A stretch of DNA of 64,000 nt. Origin: Chrysogorgia sp. JL179-B06 (lineage: Eukaryota; Cnidaria; Anthozoa; Scleralcyonacea; Chrysogorgiidae). The DNA is taken from assembly GCA_035772405.1 (NCBI GenBank), contig JAYKKM010000044.1:2153501-2217500 (forward strand), in the 5' to 3' direction. Position numbers and translations under genes: made by a program. Below are positions 61,301 to 64,000 of the stretch, in pieces. The notes under the pieces were generated by a model that made no database searches, had not been told where the DNA came from, and saw only the letters and a program-made list of their open reading frames with translations. Positions within the stretch are counted from its first letter, which is position 1. The number at the start of each line of letters is the position of its first letter.

Positions 61301-64000
61301 TTCAAAGAGTGATTTCGTGATGTCTGATTGTTTTGTTTTTAGTCGCCATGACGCCATGCCAAAAGTGAAATGTTCCGACCACAATATATTTTGAAGTTCT
61401 TACTCTAAGAACTCATTCTACATATCTAATGAAAGCTTGATTAACAGCCTCTGACATACCTACAAAAATATTTTTGTAACCGATAGCTAACAGCTTGAAA
61501 AAAGCGACGACGCTTGGATTGGATTGACAAACTCCGAGTAAATATTTTAGATATTCAGACGACGATATCTTTTGAACTACTAACTCTAGAAAATCATGCT
61601 ATACATCAAATAAAAGCCTGAATAACATACTCGGACATGTTTGCAAAACTATCTTTGTAACTGATTAACAGGTTTAAAAAACCGAAAACGGGTTTACCTT
61701 TAGTTTTGACGCCACGTATAAAACTTGATTTACGAACTTGACATCTTCCGACGACGATATATTGCATTTTCACTGCCTTTTCACAATCTTTTTGAACACA
61801 AATCTTCATTCACCGTATAACCCGACAAAACACAATTATACCGAAAACACAATTAACCCGACAAAACATAATTTGGGATAGCATAACAGAATTTAGGACA
61901 GCGCAACAGAATTTAGGACAGCACAACAGAATTTAGGATAGCATAACAGAATTTAGGACAGCACAACATAATTTAGGATAGCATAACAGAATTTAGGACA
62001 GCGGAACAGAATTTAGGACACAGCATAACAGAATTTAGGACAGCACAACAGAATTTAGAGTGCTCTAAATTCGGTTCTGATGAAGGTGTGCCGGAACTTA
62101 AGGTGGCTCCCTACTGTTTCTTGAAAGGGACACCTTTCTGACACCAAAATGCAAATTTCAATCTCGAAAAGTGCCCATGGATATTTCGGAAAAGATTGAA
62201 ACTAAAGCTATGCATAGAATAACTTTCAGGGCATCAAATACTATTAATGGCTAAAGTGTTTCATCTGTTGCTATGACAATAGTGACGTCTCAAAATGGCC
62301 GAAAATGAACATTTAATCTAATTTATTTCGCAAACGAGTCGGTGACCCCGATTTTTTTTGCATTTAAACATTTCTTTTAGTTTAATTAATGAATAAGCAA
62401 ATTAAAAAAAAAAATTCTGTGGATCCAATTATTTTACACAAAAAAAATCATGTTTTTTTAGTTTTTTAAAAAATTGGATCCACAGAATTTTTTTAAATTT
62501 GCTTATTCATTAATTAAACTAAAAGAAATGTTTAAATGCAAAAAAAATCGGGGGTCACCGACTCGTTTGCGAAATAAATTAGATTAAATGTTCATTTTCG
62601 GCCATTTTGAAACGTCACTGTTGTAATGGATATAGCGTTGTAATGAAACACTTTAGCCATTAATAGTATTTGATTCCCTGAAAGTTATTCTATGCATAGC
62701 TTTAGTTTCAATCTTTTCCGAAATATCCATGGGCACTTTTCGAGATTGAAATTTGCATTTTTGCCACCTTTCAAGAAACAGTAGGGAGCCACCTTAAGTT
62801 CCGGCACACCTTCATCAGAACCGAATTTAGAGCACTCTAAATTCTGTTGTGCTGTCCTAAATTCTGTTCCGCTGTTCTAAATTCTGTTATGCTATCCTAA
62901 ATTATGTTGTGCTGTCCTAAATTCTGTTGTGCTATCCTAAATTCTGTTATGCTATCCCAAATTATGTTGTGCTGTCCTAAATTCTGTTGTGCTGTCCTAA
63001 ATTCTGTTATGCTGTCCTAAATTCTGTTCCGTTGTCCTAAATTCCGTTCTGATTAAAGGAACCGCATTTGAGGCACTGCATTTCCATATTGAACAATAAT
63101 TTAGGTTCTCCAAAACAGAATTTGAAAGCGAATTTTGGCGGACATGACCCCTCATAGTTACCAGGGCCAAATTTTCCGATACCGCGCATGATCGACGACG
63201 CAAATTTCGAAACCGTAGACGGTCGGACACCTCTTTGATGGTCGGTGGAATCTTTTTATTATATATATATATAGTTTACTTACAATGGGTTACATAAATA
63301 TTGATTATCAACCAAAATATTTCAAGTTCGTTTGCATAGCCGAGTGGTCTGTGTTATTGATTTTTAGTTGTGAGAGCGGGGTTCGAATGTTGGGTGAGTA
63401 TATAATTTTTCCATTTTTTAAAATTTTTACTTTACTTTTTTCTTTTTAATAGGGTTAGGATTAAGGTTAGGTTAGGGTTAGTTTTAGGGTTTGCTTTGAA
63501 TATTATCAAAAAAAATAGGCGCGCGTAAAAAAGTCCCAAGATTCCACCGACCATCAAAGAGGTGTCCGACCGTCTACGGTTTCGAAATTTGCATCGACGA
63601 CGTTGATCCTGAATATATATAACAAGGAAACTGAAAGTGACTCGACAAACGCCTGGAATCCCGTGATGAGGGACTAAACGCCGGTCGATATTAGCACCCT
63701 CGCCCTCAGGCCTTCGGGCATTCGGACGGCGCTTCGCGCCGGGCGTGGGGATTAATGCCTTTTATTTAAAAGTAATTTATTTTTGGGTACAGTTCCCCTT
63801 TAAAGCCTTCGCCCAGTAGTTCCTCTAAAGCCTGCACCCAATTGATTTTATAAGCCGTTTCTCAACAGCGTTAACGACTGTAGAGCTGCAGAAAATATAT
63901 ATACTGTACATACTGTACCTGCATGCTTTTCCCATTTCAACTGCCTGTTCTCGTCCAAACGGCGTTAACTCCCCGCCCCATTTCATGATCAGTAAAAGAG
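30396..64000 (-). CDS. PPIP5K: PPIP5K/VIP inositol-pyrophosphate kinase-phosphatase, C-terminal 14 exons
   Basis: PPIP5Ks are cytosolic enzymes that phosphorylate InsP6/5-InsP7 at position 1 (N-terminal ATP-grasp kinase, off the window) and remove it with a histidine-acid-phosphatase domain (here). Exons in transcript order: 64000-63919 (partial), 56488-56344, 55261-55146, 55064-54983, 49610-49463, 48564-48500, 46260-46175, 44734-44662, 43728-43601, 41037-40923, 38249-37721, 35027-34839, 32161-32036 and 30691-30396 (TAA). All GT/AG and phase-consistent, about 725 codons. Family blocks: '[15 protein letters not shown]', '[10 protein letters not shown]', '[20 protein letters not shown]', '[17 protein letters not shown]', '[20 protein letters not shown]', '[15 protein letters not shown]', '[18 protein letters not shown]' and '[13 protein letters not shown]'; then a Ser-rich disordered tail ending with '[20 protein letters not shown]'. 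Introns are full of transposons. The paralogue cannot be named PPIP5K1 or 2, since those are vertebrate duplicates. Confidence 0.96.
31807..31925. repeat. (TTATA)n/(TATAA)n palindromic microsatellite
   Basis: About 13 copies of 'ttata' followed by about 10 of the complementary 'ataat' register, so the microsatellite folds on itself near 31872. PPIP5K intron. Confidence 0.95.
31926..32010 (-). mobile_element. LINE 3' tail remnant
   Basis: 'acgtatttggagcatcatac' and 'tctctatgctcttaca' match the 3' end of the minus-strand LINE copies at 43998 and 49765 ('gacgtattaggagcattata', 'tctcaatgctcttaca'). Confidence 0.7.
32036..32161 (-). CDS. PPIP5K: PPIP5K exon
   Basis: 126 bp reading '[19 protein letters not shown]' and on to 'DESFFADVP' in the disordered tail; '[10 protein letters not shown]' corresponds to vertebrate 'VPAVKRFSVSF'. 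Acceptor ttttcag, donor gtatta; phases 1 and 1. Confidence 0.9.
32551..32933. mobile_element. TTAA-flanked palindromic MITE, 'agtgcctatgaca' ends
   Basis: TTAA at 32551-32554 then 'agtgcctatgacatgaaaat'; right end 'gataggcact' then TTAA at 32930-32933. Arms include 'aagtttgccttatttgaaag' and its complement. Related to the element at 46395-46875. Confidence 0.9.
33120..33190. repeat. AT-rich simple repeat 'taatctatata'
   Basis: Five to six tandem copies of a 10-14 bp AT-rich unit. Intronic. Confidence 0.8.
33468..34240. repeat. Palindrome whose right arm is tandemly repeated
   Basis: Left arm 'aaaaggagaaataag' and 'cttcaatgtgtcgacaaata' pairs with 33640-33690; an inner hairpin 'gacgtttcggacgatgtgtc' (33569) pairs with 33610-33629. 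The right-arm sequence 'tattttttgacacatt' to 'tctcctttt' then recurs at about 33798, 33980 and 34145 (period about 170-190), separated by runs of the decamer 'aagtactctt'. Confidence 0.88.
34839..35027 (-). CDS. PPIP5K: PPIP5K exon
   Basis: 189 bp, phases 1 and 1, encoding a low-conservation Ser/Lys-rich linker ('[20 protein letters not shown]' and on to '[13 protein letters not shown]'). Supported by the exact phase match on both sides, acceptor tttttag and donor gtacgtga. No domain. Confidence 0.85.
35219..35284. mobile_element. SINE-like remnant
   Basis: On the minus strand 'gctacgggttcgattcacag' carries a B-box-like core. 'aatgcaacatcaaggtcttc' is shared with 29976-29996. Only a fragment. 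Confidence 0.4.
35285..36001 (+). mobile_element. L2/CR1-type LINE reverse transcriptase, 3' end
   Basis: Open frame 35285-35695 reads the C-terminal RT thumb: '[17 protein letters not shown]', '[20 protein letters not shown]', '[18 protein letters not shown]', '[16 protein letters not shown]'. A frameshift near 35690 moves the closing 'WNSLP'-like block to another frame (about 35725). Ends in (TTA)n at 35976-36001 as in L2/CR1 elements. Sense to the window, so antisense to PPIP5K. 5'-truncated, as usual for LINE copies. Confidence 0.9.
36475..36695. mobile_element. Inverted-repeat element
   Basis: Arms of about 80 bp: 'aatatggcggcgatgtcatg', 'ttaccgttgctagg', 'ttagttgattgg' on the left and complements on the right, around a 30-base centre near 36585. 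No coding. Confidence 0.9.
36821..37359. mobile_element. TIR element 'CAGTAAAAACCCGCG', copy 2
   Basis: Ends are 'tacagtaaaaacccgcgtat' and 'atacgcgggtttttactgta'; TA lies at each edge, as expected for a TA target duplication. Interior shares 'ttaagaacctaaatagcct' with 4752-5243. Non-autonomous pogo/Tc1-like (inference). Confidence 0.85.
37721..38249 (-). CDS. PPIP5K: PPIP5K large exon (end of phosphatase domain)
   Basis: 529 bp. Begins '[20 protein letters not shown]' then '[14 protein letters not shown]' and '[13 protein letters not shown]', the closing strands of the phosphatase-like domain, then shifts abruptly to a Ser/Asn/Arg-rich disordered tail ('[20 protein letters not shown]', likely a phosphorylation region). 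Acceptor tttttag, donor gtaaga. Confidence 0.96.
38250..39036 (-). other. PPIP5K intron, nothing recognised
   Basis: AT-rich sequence with no exon, TIR or protein that I can support. Confidence 0.4.
39037..39182. repeat. Near-perfect palindrome
   Basis: Arms 'cggtggctcgaagatatgga', 'ttttatgttc', 'gtggcaagaacaatatctca' and their complements around 'ctcgttcgctgtgctcactcg' at about 39100. Fold-back MITE. Confidence 0.9.
39185..39450. repeat. 'catgtg/catgttcatg' minisatellite, block 1
   Basis: Irregular 6-12 bp repeat of catgtg, catgttcatg and catgtatgttc. Further blocks at 39960-40345 and 40655-40730. Long Cys/Met/His/Val frames on both strands are artefacts of the repeat. Confidence 0.92.
39451..39959. 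other. PPIP5K intron; 'gaacgcctgc' element fragment
   Basis: 39560-39645 contains a G-rich stretch then 'agaacgcctgccgtaatcct' and 'attcataaaag', matching 56570-56645 and, in part, the inverted ends of the helicase element at 50456. Otherwise nothing recognised. Confidence 0.45.
39960..40345. repeat. 'catgtg' minisatellite, block 2
   Basis: Same repeat as 39185-39450, with 'gtgtgcgtgtgcgtgtgc' near 40226. A third short block is at 40655-40730. Separated from block 1 by about 500 bases of unrelated DNA. Confidence 0.92.
40346..40510. repeat. Fold-back palindrome
   Basis: Arms 'gagtgttt' to 'ggatatctaaacacc' pair with 'ggtgtttggataacc' to 'aaacactc'; the centre is 'ataccgaggcgaagccgaggt'. Same 'gttttat'-ended class as 8588. 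Confidence 0.85.
40923..41037 (-). CDS. PPIP5K: PPIP5K exon (phosphatase C-terminal motif)
   Basis: 115 bp reading '[20 protein letters not shown]' then '[18 protein letters not shown]'. The 'TSESH' block is nearly invariant in PPIP5Ks and corresponds to the C-terminal histidine motif of the acid-phosphatase fold (family knowledge). Acceptor tctag, donor gtaagt. Confidence 0.97.
41038..42004 (-). other. PPIP5K intron, nothing recognised
   Basis: AT-rich, no exon, inverted repeat or protein identified. Confidence 0.4.
42005..42745. mobile_element. pogo/Tigger-like TIR element, TA-flanked
   Basis: Left end TA then 'cagtcaaacctcttttaaac' and 'ggccaccctcgcgg'; right end 'ggccgcttaatagagg' then 'ttcgactg' and TA. 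The 'CAGTCxAACCTCT..TTAA.CGGCCA' terminus is characteristic of Tigger/pogo-type elements. 737 bp, no recognised transposase, non-autonomous. A related end, 'ggccatttaatagaggggta', recurs just inside at 42655. Confidence 0.85.
42786..42890. repeat. Near-perfect palindrome
   Basis: Arms 'caattagacaacgag' and 'tgtctatgagcagatagtca' with complements around 'cgagggcgaagcccg'. Hairpin-forming. Confidence 0.88.
43245..43320. repeat. Hairpin palindrome
   Basis: 'ctactcactgtctat' and 'atagacagtgagtag' flank a 6-base loop; outer 'tgattgg'/'ccaatca' continue the stem. Confidence 0.8.
43601..43728 (-). CDS. PPIP5K: PPIP5K exon
   Basis: 128 bp reading '[20 protein letters not shown]' on to 'NRHRLNP' with a split Lys AA|G. 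'[10 protein letters not shown]' is identical to the vertebrate block as I remember it. Acceptor ctttag, donor gtaagt. Confidence 0.97.
43998..44135 (-). mobile_element. LINE 3' end, second copy of the 49752 family
   Basis: 'gacgtattaggagcattata' and 'tctcaatgctcttacaacaa' followed by 'agtttcattataagataa' match 49771-49868 closely. Only non-coding 3' sequence remains. Confidence 0.85.
44662..44734 (-). CDS. PPIP5K: PPIP5K exon
   Basis: 73 bp reading '[20 protein letters not shown]' then 'VIPQ', joining directly to 'EYGITKAE'. Acceptor ctttag, donor gtatgg. Confidence 0.97.
44877..45384. mobile_element. TTAA-flanked palindromic MITE, family 1 copy 2
   Basis: TTAA (44877-44880) then 'aggatactccaacc'; right 'ggctggagtatccct' then TTAA (45381-45384). 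Arms match 11843-12229 ('tttcagcattcctatcaatt'). About 120 bases longer than that copy, because of extra sequence at about 45045-45165 that copy 1 lacks. Confidence 0.9.
45546..46060. mobile_element. hAT transposon relic with 8-bp target duplication
   Basis: Octamer taacaagt at 45538-45545 and 46061-46068 brackets ends 'caggcttggactgg' and 'ccagtccaagcctg'. On the minus strand (46055-45717) an open frame reads '[20 protein letters not shown]' then '[20 protein letters not shown]', the hAT C-terminal dimerisation region seen in ZMYM/TTF-type transposases ('R.ALTLPV..C..ERSFS.LK..K..LRS'). 515 bp: an internally deleted copy. Between two PPIP5K exons and coding on the same strand as the host gene. 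Confidence 0.92.
46175..46260 (-). CDS. PPIP5K: PPIP5K exon
   Basis: 86 bp reading '[20 protein letters not shown]' then 'IRYDVVHN', equivalent to vertebrate '[22 protein letters not shown]'-type sequence. Acceptor tttttag, donor gttagt. Lies just 107 bases from the hAT relic. Confidence 0.97.
46395..46875. mobile_element. TTAA-flanked palindromic MITE, nested
   Basis: TTAA (46395-46398) then 'agtgcccctgacctca'; the right side 'tgttgaggttcgat' then TTAA (46872-46875) is more diverged. Arms 'aaaatgataaagtaacttct' and 'cagtttgtttgatatgcaaa' return inverted. Related to 32551-32933 and, more distantly, to 19794-20261 (shared 'tatttcagtttgtttgatatg'). Confidence 0.82.
47031..47213. mobile_element. 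Short palindromic element, nested
   Basis: Ends 'caggcgcggatttagaagtt' with 'agtcgcataaatta' and their exact complements at about 47176-47213; centre about 110 bases with a second short inverted set ('cctattggat' region). Confidence 0.88.
47418..48499. other. PPIP5K intron, unrecognised reading frame
   Basis: A 93-codon frame at 47426-47707 (+) with '[20 protein letters not shown]' matches nothing I know; it could be a transposon remnant. No exon of the host gene is seen before 48500. Confidence 0.35.
48500..48564 (-). CDS. PPIP5K: PPIP5K micro-exon
   Basis: 65 bp reading '[20 protein letters not shown]', matching vertebrate '[20 protein letters not shown]'. Acceptor atgtag, donor gtacag; phases match both neighbours. 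Too short to appear as an open frame. Confidence 0.95.
48719..48757. repeat. (AAATTT)n microsatellite
   Basis: About six copies of the self-complementary hexamer, abutting the palindromic MITE at 48757. Confidence 0.92.
48757..48955. mobile_element. Palindromic MITE, 'acacgagtggaagtttggga' family copy 2
   Basis: Shares 'aagaaatagaaaacattttc', 'cacgagtggaagtttgggag' and 'gggaacacgagcccg' with 22372-22665. Arms pair across 48845. The outer 'aaacattttc'/'gatgttttctatttctt' closes the hairpin. Confidence 0.9.
49264..49305. repeat. (TA)n microsatellite
   Basis: About 21 TA dinucleotides. Confidence 0.97.
49463..49610 (-). CDS. PPIP5K: PPIP5K exon
   Basis: 148 bp reading '[20 protein letters not shown]' and '[20 protein letters not shown]', corresponding to the vertebrate 'NPVKVCDQVFALIENLTHQI' helix. 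Acceptor gttttag, donor gtaagg; phase 0 in, phase 1 out. Confidence 0.95.
49752..50060 (-). mobile_element. LINE reverse transcriptase 3' end
   Basis: Minus-strand reading '[20 protein letters not shown]' then '[19 protein letters not shown]' is the classic C-terminus of CR1/L2-type ORF2 proteins. (ATT)n tail at 49752-49772. Shares its 3' UTR with 43998-44135 and 31926-32010. The RT core is absent (5' truncation). Confidence 0.9.
50456..51404. mobile_element. Inverted-repeat element carrying a helicase fragment
   Basis: A 37-bp terminal inverted repeat, 'ggaacgcctgcacgaaagac' followed by 'ccatgtttttggatttc', lies at 50456-50492 and inverted at 51368-51404, with looser G-rich/C-rich sequence outside (50420-50455; 51405-51460). 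The RecQ-like frame (50587-51087) is between them. 'gaacgcctgc' also occurs at 39614 and 56612 near G-rich DNA, suggesting dispersed relatives. Class not known to me. Confidence 0.7.
50587..51087 (+). pseudogene. RecQ-like DNA helicase, N-terminal fragment
   Basis: The frame contains '[19 protein letters not shown]' (helicase motif 0/Q region) and '[14 protein letters not shown]' (Walker A, motif I), as at the start of RecQ-family and RecQ-like transposon-associated helicases. A better start ATG at 50567 (MATLEN) is in another frame and stops at once, so an indel has separated the start from the body. After 'SLIMDLV' the sequence no longer resembles a helicase: no DEAH box or motif III is seen. 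It is a degraded or truncated cargo gene, or the first exon of one. Located between the inverted ends at 50456 and 51404, antisense to PPIP5K. Confidence 0.7.
51545..52685. mobile_element. Inverted-repeat element with internal tandem duplication
   Basis: Left 'aaaatacacaataacggt' and 'catcaggaatggtaatgaat' with 'tgacgtttacagtatat' pair with 'attcattaccattcctgatg' and 'accgttattgtgtatttt' on the right. Interior includes a hairpin at 51755-51830 ('gaggtccggaaaaaagcg', 'attgccctc') and two hairpins built on 'ggtctgtacggtgaagtatt' (52130, 52483). Confidence 0.88.
51908..52613. repeat. 353-bp tandem duplication, nearly identical copies
   Basis: Copies 51908-52260 and 52261-52613 start at 'aacacgtcctggaacattag'. 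The only difference I find is gcgata/gccata near 52098/52450. Each copy contains one long hairpin. Confidence 0.95.
52838..54848. repeat. 27-bp minisatellite, about 75 copies
   Basis: Unit 'gacaagtctgaatacctg' plus 'tttcaagtt'. A 26-bp variant (tactg for tacctg) and others (gaagtt, aaagtt, taacaag, agtagtgacaag) are interspersed and form repeated blocks. 27 is a multiple of 3, so frames such as DKSEYLFQV stay open on both strands, but it lies within the PPIP5K intron 49611-54982. Confidence 0.97.
54983..55064 (-). CDS. PPIP5K: PPIP5K exon
   Basis: 82 bp reading '[20 protein letters not shown]' then 'EIQDNQE', a weakly conserved loop of the phosphatase domain. The acceptor (actgag at 55065) is chosen because it alone keeps phase with the exon at 55146 and avoids stops. 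Its pyrimidine tract is poor, so the 5' boundary is uncertain. Donor gtgagt is good. Confidence 0.7.
55146..55261 (-). CDS. PPIP5K: PPIP5K exon
   Basis: 116 bp reading '[20 protein letters not shown]' then '[13 protein letters not shown]'. The first 15 residues are practically identical to vertebrate PPIP5K. Acceptor gtttag, donor gtaagt. Confidence 0.97.
55450..55635. repeat. AATTAATT/AAAATTAATT simple repeat
   Basis: Self-complementary AT-rich tandem repeat. Just upstream, 55395-55445 forms a hairpin ('tatgatcctgccc' and 'gggcaggatcata'). Confidence 0.93.
55919..55991 (-). mobile_element. tRNA-like SINE head with intact cloverleaf
   Basis: The 73-base minus-strand segment folds as a full tRNA: acceptor gtctcaa/ttggggc (7 bp with G-U pairs), D arm gctc/gagc, anticodon stem ccgat/ttcgg (one mismatch) with loop gcgttga (GTT in the anticodon position), T arm tcggg-ttcgatt-cccgg. 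Flanks match the SINE copies at 6134-6342 and 56190-56232 ('tatatgtatatgaa', 'gactgccccaacc'), so I call it a SINE head rather than a host tRNA gene. Confidence 0.75.
56190..56232 (-). mobile_element. Truncated SINE copy
   Basis: 'gtatatgaaaattcaactgc' followed by 'cccaaccgggaatcgaat' is the 3' part (T arm and acceptor) of the tRNA-like SINE; the rest is missing. Confidence 0.8.
56344..56488 (-). CDS. PPIP5K: PPIP5K exon
   Basis: 145 bp reading '[20 protein letters not shown]', '[20 protein letters not shown]' and 'MTAAAFAK'. The most conserved exon of the window; acceptor ctttag, donor gtacca. Confidence 0.98.
57046..57850 (+). pseudogene. Polinton/Maverick-type integrase relic
   Basis: Three broken frames follow the order of a Polinton-type (F54H12.3-like) retroviral-fold integrase: a short N-terminal piece with '[20 protein letters not shown]', the start of the catalytic core '[20 protein letters not shown]' (first Asp of the DDE triad), a later core piece around 'TKASIVER/NRTLK'-like sequence near 57490-57530, and a C-terminal chromo/SH3-like piece '[19 protein letters not shown]'. 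Stops at 57355 and 57451 and a deletion between core parts make it inactive. No polymerase or capsid gene is nearby. Antisense to PPIP5K, in its large intron. Confidence 0.75.
57851..58378. other. PPIP5K intron, nothing recognised
   Basis: AT-rich. The last part, from about 58320, may belong to the LINE fragment that follows. Confidence 0.4.
58379..59215 (+). pseudogene. LINE fragment: RT C-terminus fused to an endonuclease domain
   Basis: One open frame of 278 codons joins two LINE pieces in an order no intact element has. Residues 1-65 ('[20 protein letters not shown]', '[16 protein letters not shown]') look like the extreme C-terminal RT thumb; residues 75-278 look like the C-terminal part of an APE-type endonuclease and linker: '[10 protein letters not shown]', '[20 protein letters not shown]', 'DHNTI', '[17 protein letters not shown]', '[20 protein letters not shown]', '[18 protein letters not shown]'. 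The GDFN and SDHN motifs supply active-site residues of the fold. The join is near 58575. It is probably two 5'-truncated or rearranged copies, not a functional gene. Confidence 0.82.
59234..59860 (-). pseudogene. LINE ORF1 protein with PHD-type zinc finger
   Basis: From ATG at 59858-59860 the minus-strand frame gives a zinc finger with CPC near residue 35, CCSC near 54, HVRC near 61 and CPSC near 83 (Cys4-His-Cys3 spacing), then a helical, charged region ('[20 protein letters not shown]', '[12 protein letters not shown]'). A stop at 59432 interrupts it; the same protein continues in frame as '[20 protein letters not shown]' then '[13 protein letters not shown]', the start of the RRM-like part of LINE ORF1s. 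It abuts the endonuclease fragment tail to tail, on the opposite strand. Confidence 0.75.
60030..60215 (-). mobile_element. tRNA-derived SINE, minus copy
   Basis: Minus strand: 'aatcagtacatcattgtaac', 'gcctcaatggttagaggcag' (A-box-like), then 'tttttctgaggatatgagct'. Pairs with 60680-60840 on the plus strand. The B box of this copy is degraded. Confidence 0.75.
60233..60616. mobile_element. hAT MITE with exact 8-bp target duplication
   Basis: Ends 'cagggccggata' and 'atccggccctg'; octamer ataattat at 60225-60232 and 60617-60624. Secondary inverted arms 'gtggagaccctgggcag' and 'gtggaggccactgggccag' are partial. 384 bp, no coding. Confidence 0.92.
60680..60840 (+). mobile_element. tRNA-derived SINE, plus copy
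   Basis: 'gggtagctcaatggttagag' (A box), 'caggttcaattcctgtctgg' (B box), then 'tttttctgagaatatgagct'. Only about 20 bases separate the A-box-like region from the B box, so the anticodon arm is shortened or duplicated ('gttcaattcaggttcaattc'). Confidence 0.8.
60841..61861. other. PPIP5K intron, nothing recognised
   Basis: No exon, inverted repeat or protein that I can support. 61380-61480 and 61560-61660 are weakly similar to each other ('aactctaagaactcattctacatat' against 'aactctagaaaatcatgctatacat'). Confidence 0.4.
61862..63050. repeat. Giant palindrome with tandem-repeat arms
   Basis: Outer arms are about ten copies each of a 20-bp unit 'cagaatttaggacagcacaa', running forward at 61866-62055 and inverted at 62835-63045. 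Inside them 'ggttctgatgaaggtgtgcc' with 'ggaac' (62073-62097) pairs exactly with 62798-62822. The middle, 62098-62797, is a separate TTAA-flanked element. Confidence 0.93.
62098..62797. mobile_element. TTAA-flanked palindromic MITE at the centre of the larger palindrome
   Basis: TTAA (62098-62101) then 'ggtggctccctactgtttct'; right 'agaaacagtagggagccacc' then TTAA (62794-62797). Long near-identical arms ('gcatttaaacatttctttta', 'aattctgtggatccaatt') around a loop near 62430-62472. Same terminus as 19738-20588. Confidence 0.92.
63195..63602. mobile_element. TIR element with tRNA-like interior
   Basis: Ends 'gacgcaaatttcgaaaccgt', 'agacggtcggacacctcttt' and 'gatggtcggtggaat' return inverted at 63537-63599. 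The interior at 63336-63402 has 'tagccgagtggtc' and 'ggttcgaatgt', reminiscent of tRNA A and B boxes, and telomere-like 'gggttagg' repeats at 63450-63490. Confidence 0.85.
63603..63918. other. PPIP5K intron next to the first visible exon
   Basis: A GC-rich hairpin-prone stretch at 63690-63745 ('cgccctcaggccttcgggc', 'ggcgcttcgcgccgggcg'); otherwise nothing recognised. Confidence 0.45.
63919..64000 (-). CDS. PPIP5K: PPIP5K exon, cut by the window edge
   Basis: Reads '[20 protein letters not shown]' then 'EMGKACR', with the last Arg codon split AG|G to the exon at 56488. Donor gtacag. The '[14 protein letters not shown]' block lies a little past the RHGxRxP motif of the phosphatase domain, which must be in an exon outside the window. 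Confidence 0.96.

Noticed and set aside
63336..63402. tRNA-Leu/Ser gene
   Set aside because: A- and B-box-like words are present, but the acceptor stem does not pair convincingly and it lies inside a TIR element.

Overview
This is nuclear DNA of an animal, most likely an anthozoan cnidarian and plausibly a stony coral. The reasons are two deeply conserved metazoan genes split into short exons with consensus GT/AG junctions, a single-exon class A GPCR of the kind expanded in corals and anemones, non-LTR retrotransposon fragments, a Polinton-type integrase relic, and introns packed with short inverted-repeat transposons. The taxon is an inference. No prokaryotic or CRISPR feature is present.

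Two convergent genes organise the window. On the + strand, 1015-19486 holds the last 11 coding exons (about 344 codons) of SUPT16H, the large subunit of the FACT histone chaperone, ending in its acidic tail and basic C-terminus. On the - strand, 64000 down to 30396 holds the last 14 coding exons (about 725 codons) of a PPIP5K/VIP inositol-pyrophosphate kinase-phosphatase, covering the later part of the histidine-acid-phosphatase domain and the disordered tail. Every inspected junction keeps the reading frame. The 5' part of each gene lies outside the window.

Between the two stop codons is a 7.3 kb satellite (22303-29657, unit about 183 bp) that switches orientation once, near 24283. The introns are mostly mobile DNA. 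They contain a GPCR gene broken by a frameshift (9627-10563), inside a SUPT16H intron; three hAT-type elements with exact 8-bp target duplications, two of them with transposase remnants; Tc1/mariner/pogo-like TIR elements with TA targets; tRNA-derived SINEs, one with an intact cloverleaf; LINE fragments of several kinds; an inverted-repeat element carrying the front of a RecQ-like helicase; and many long palindromes.

The most unusual pattern is a set of palindromic elements that all begin and end at TTAA and are repeatedly nested in one another. One sits exactly at the symmetry centre of a larger palindrome (61862-63050). One spans the only good poly(A) signal seen for SUPT16H. Several minisatellites (24, 27, 38 and 157 bp units) produce long open frames that are not genes.
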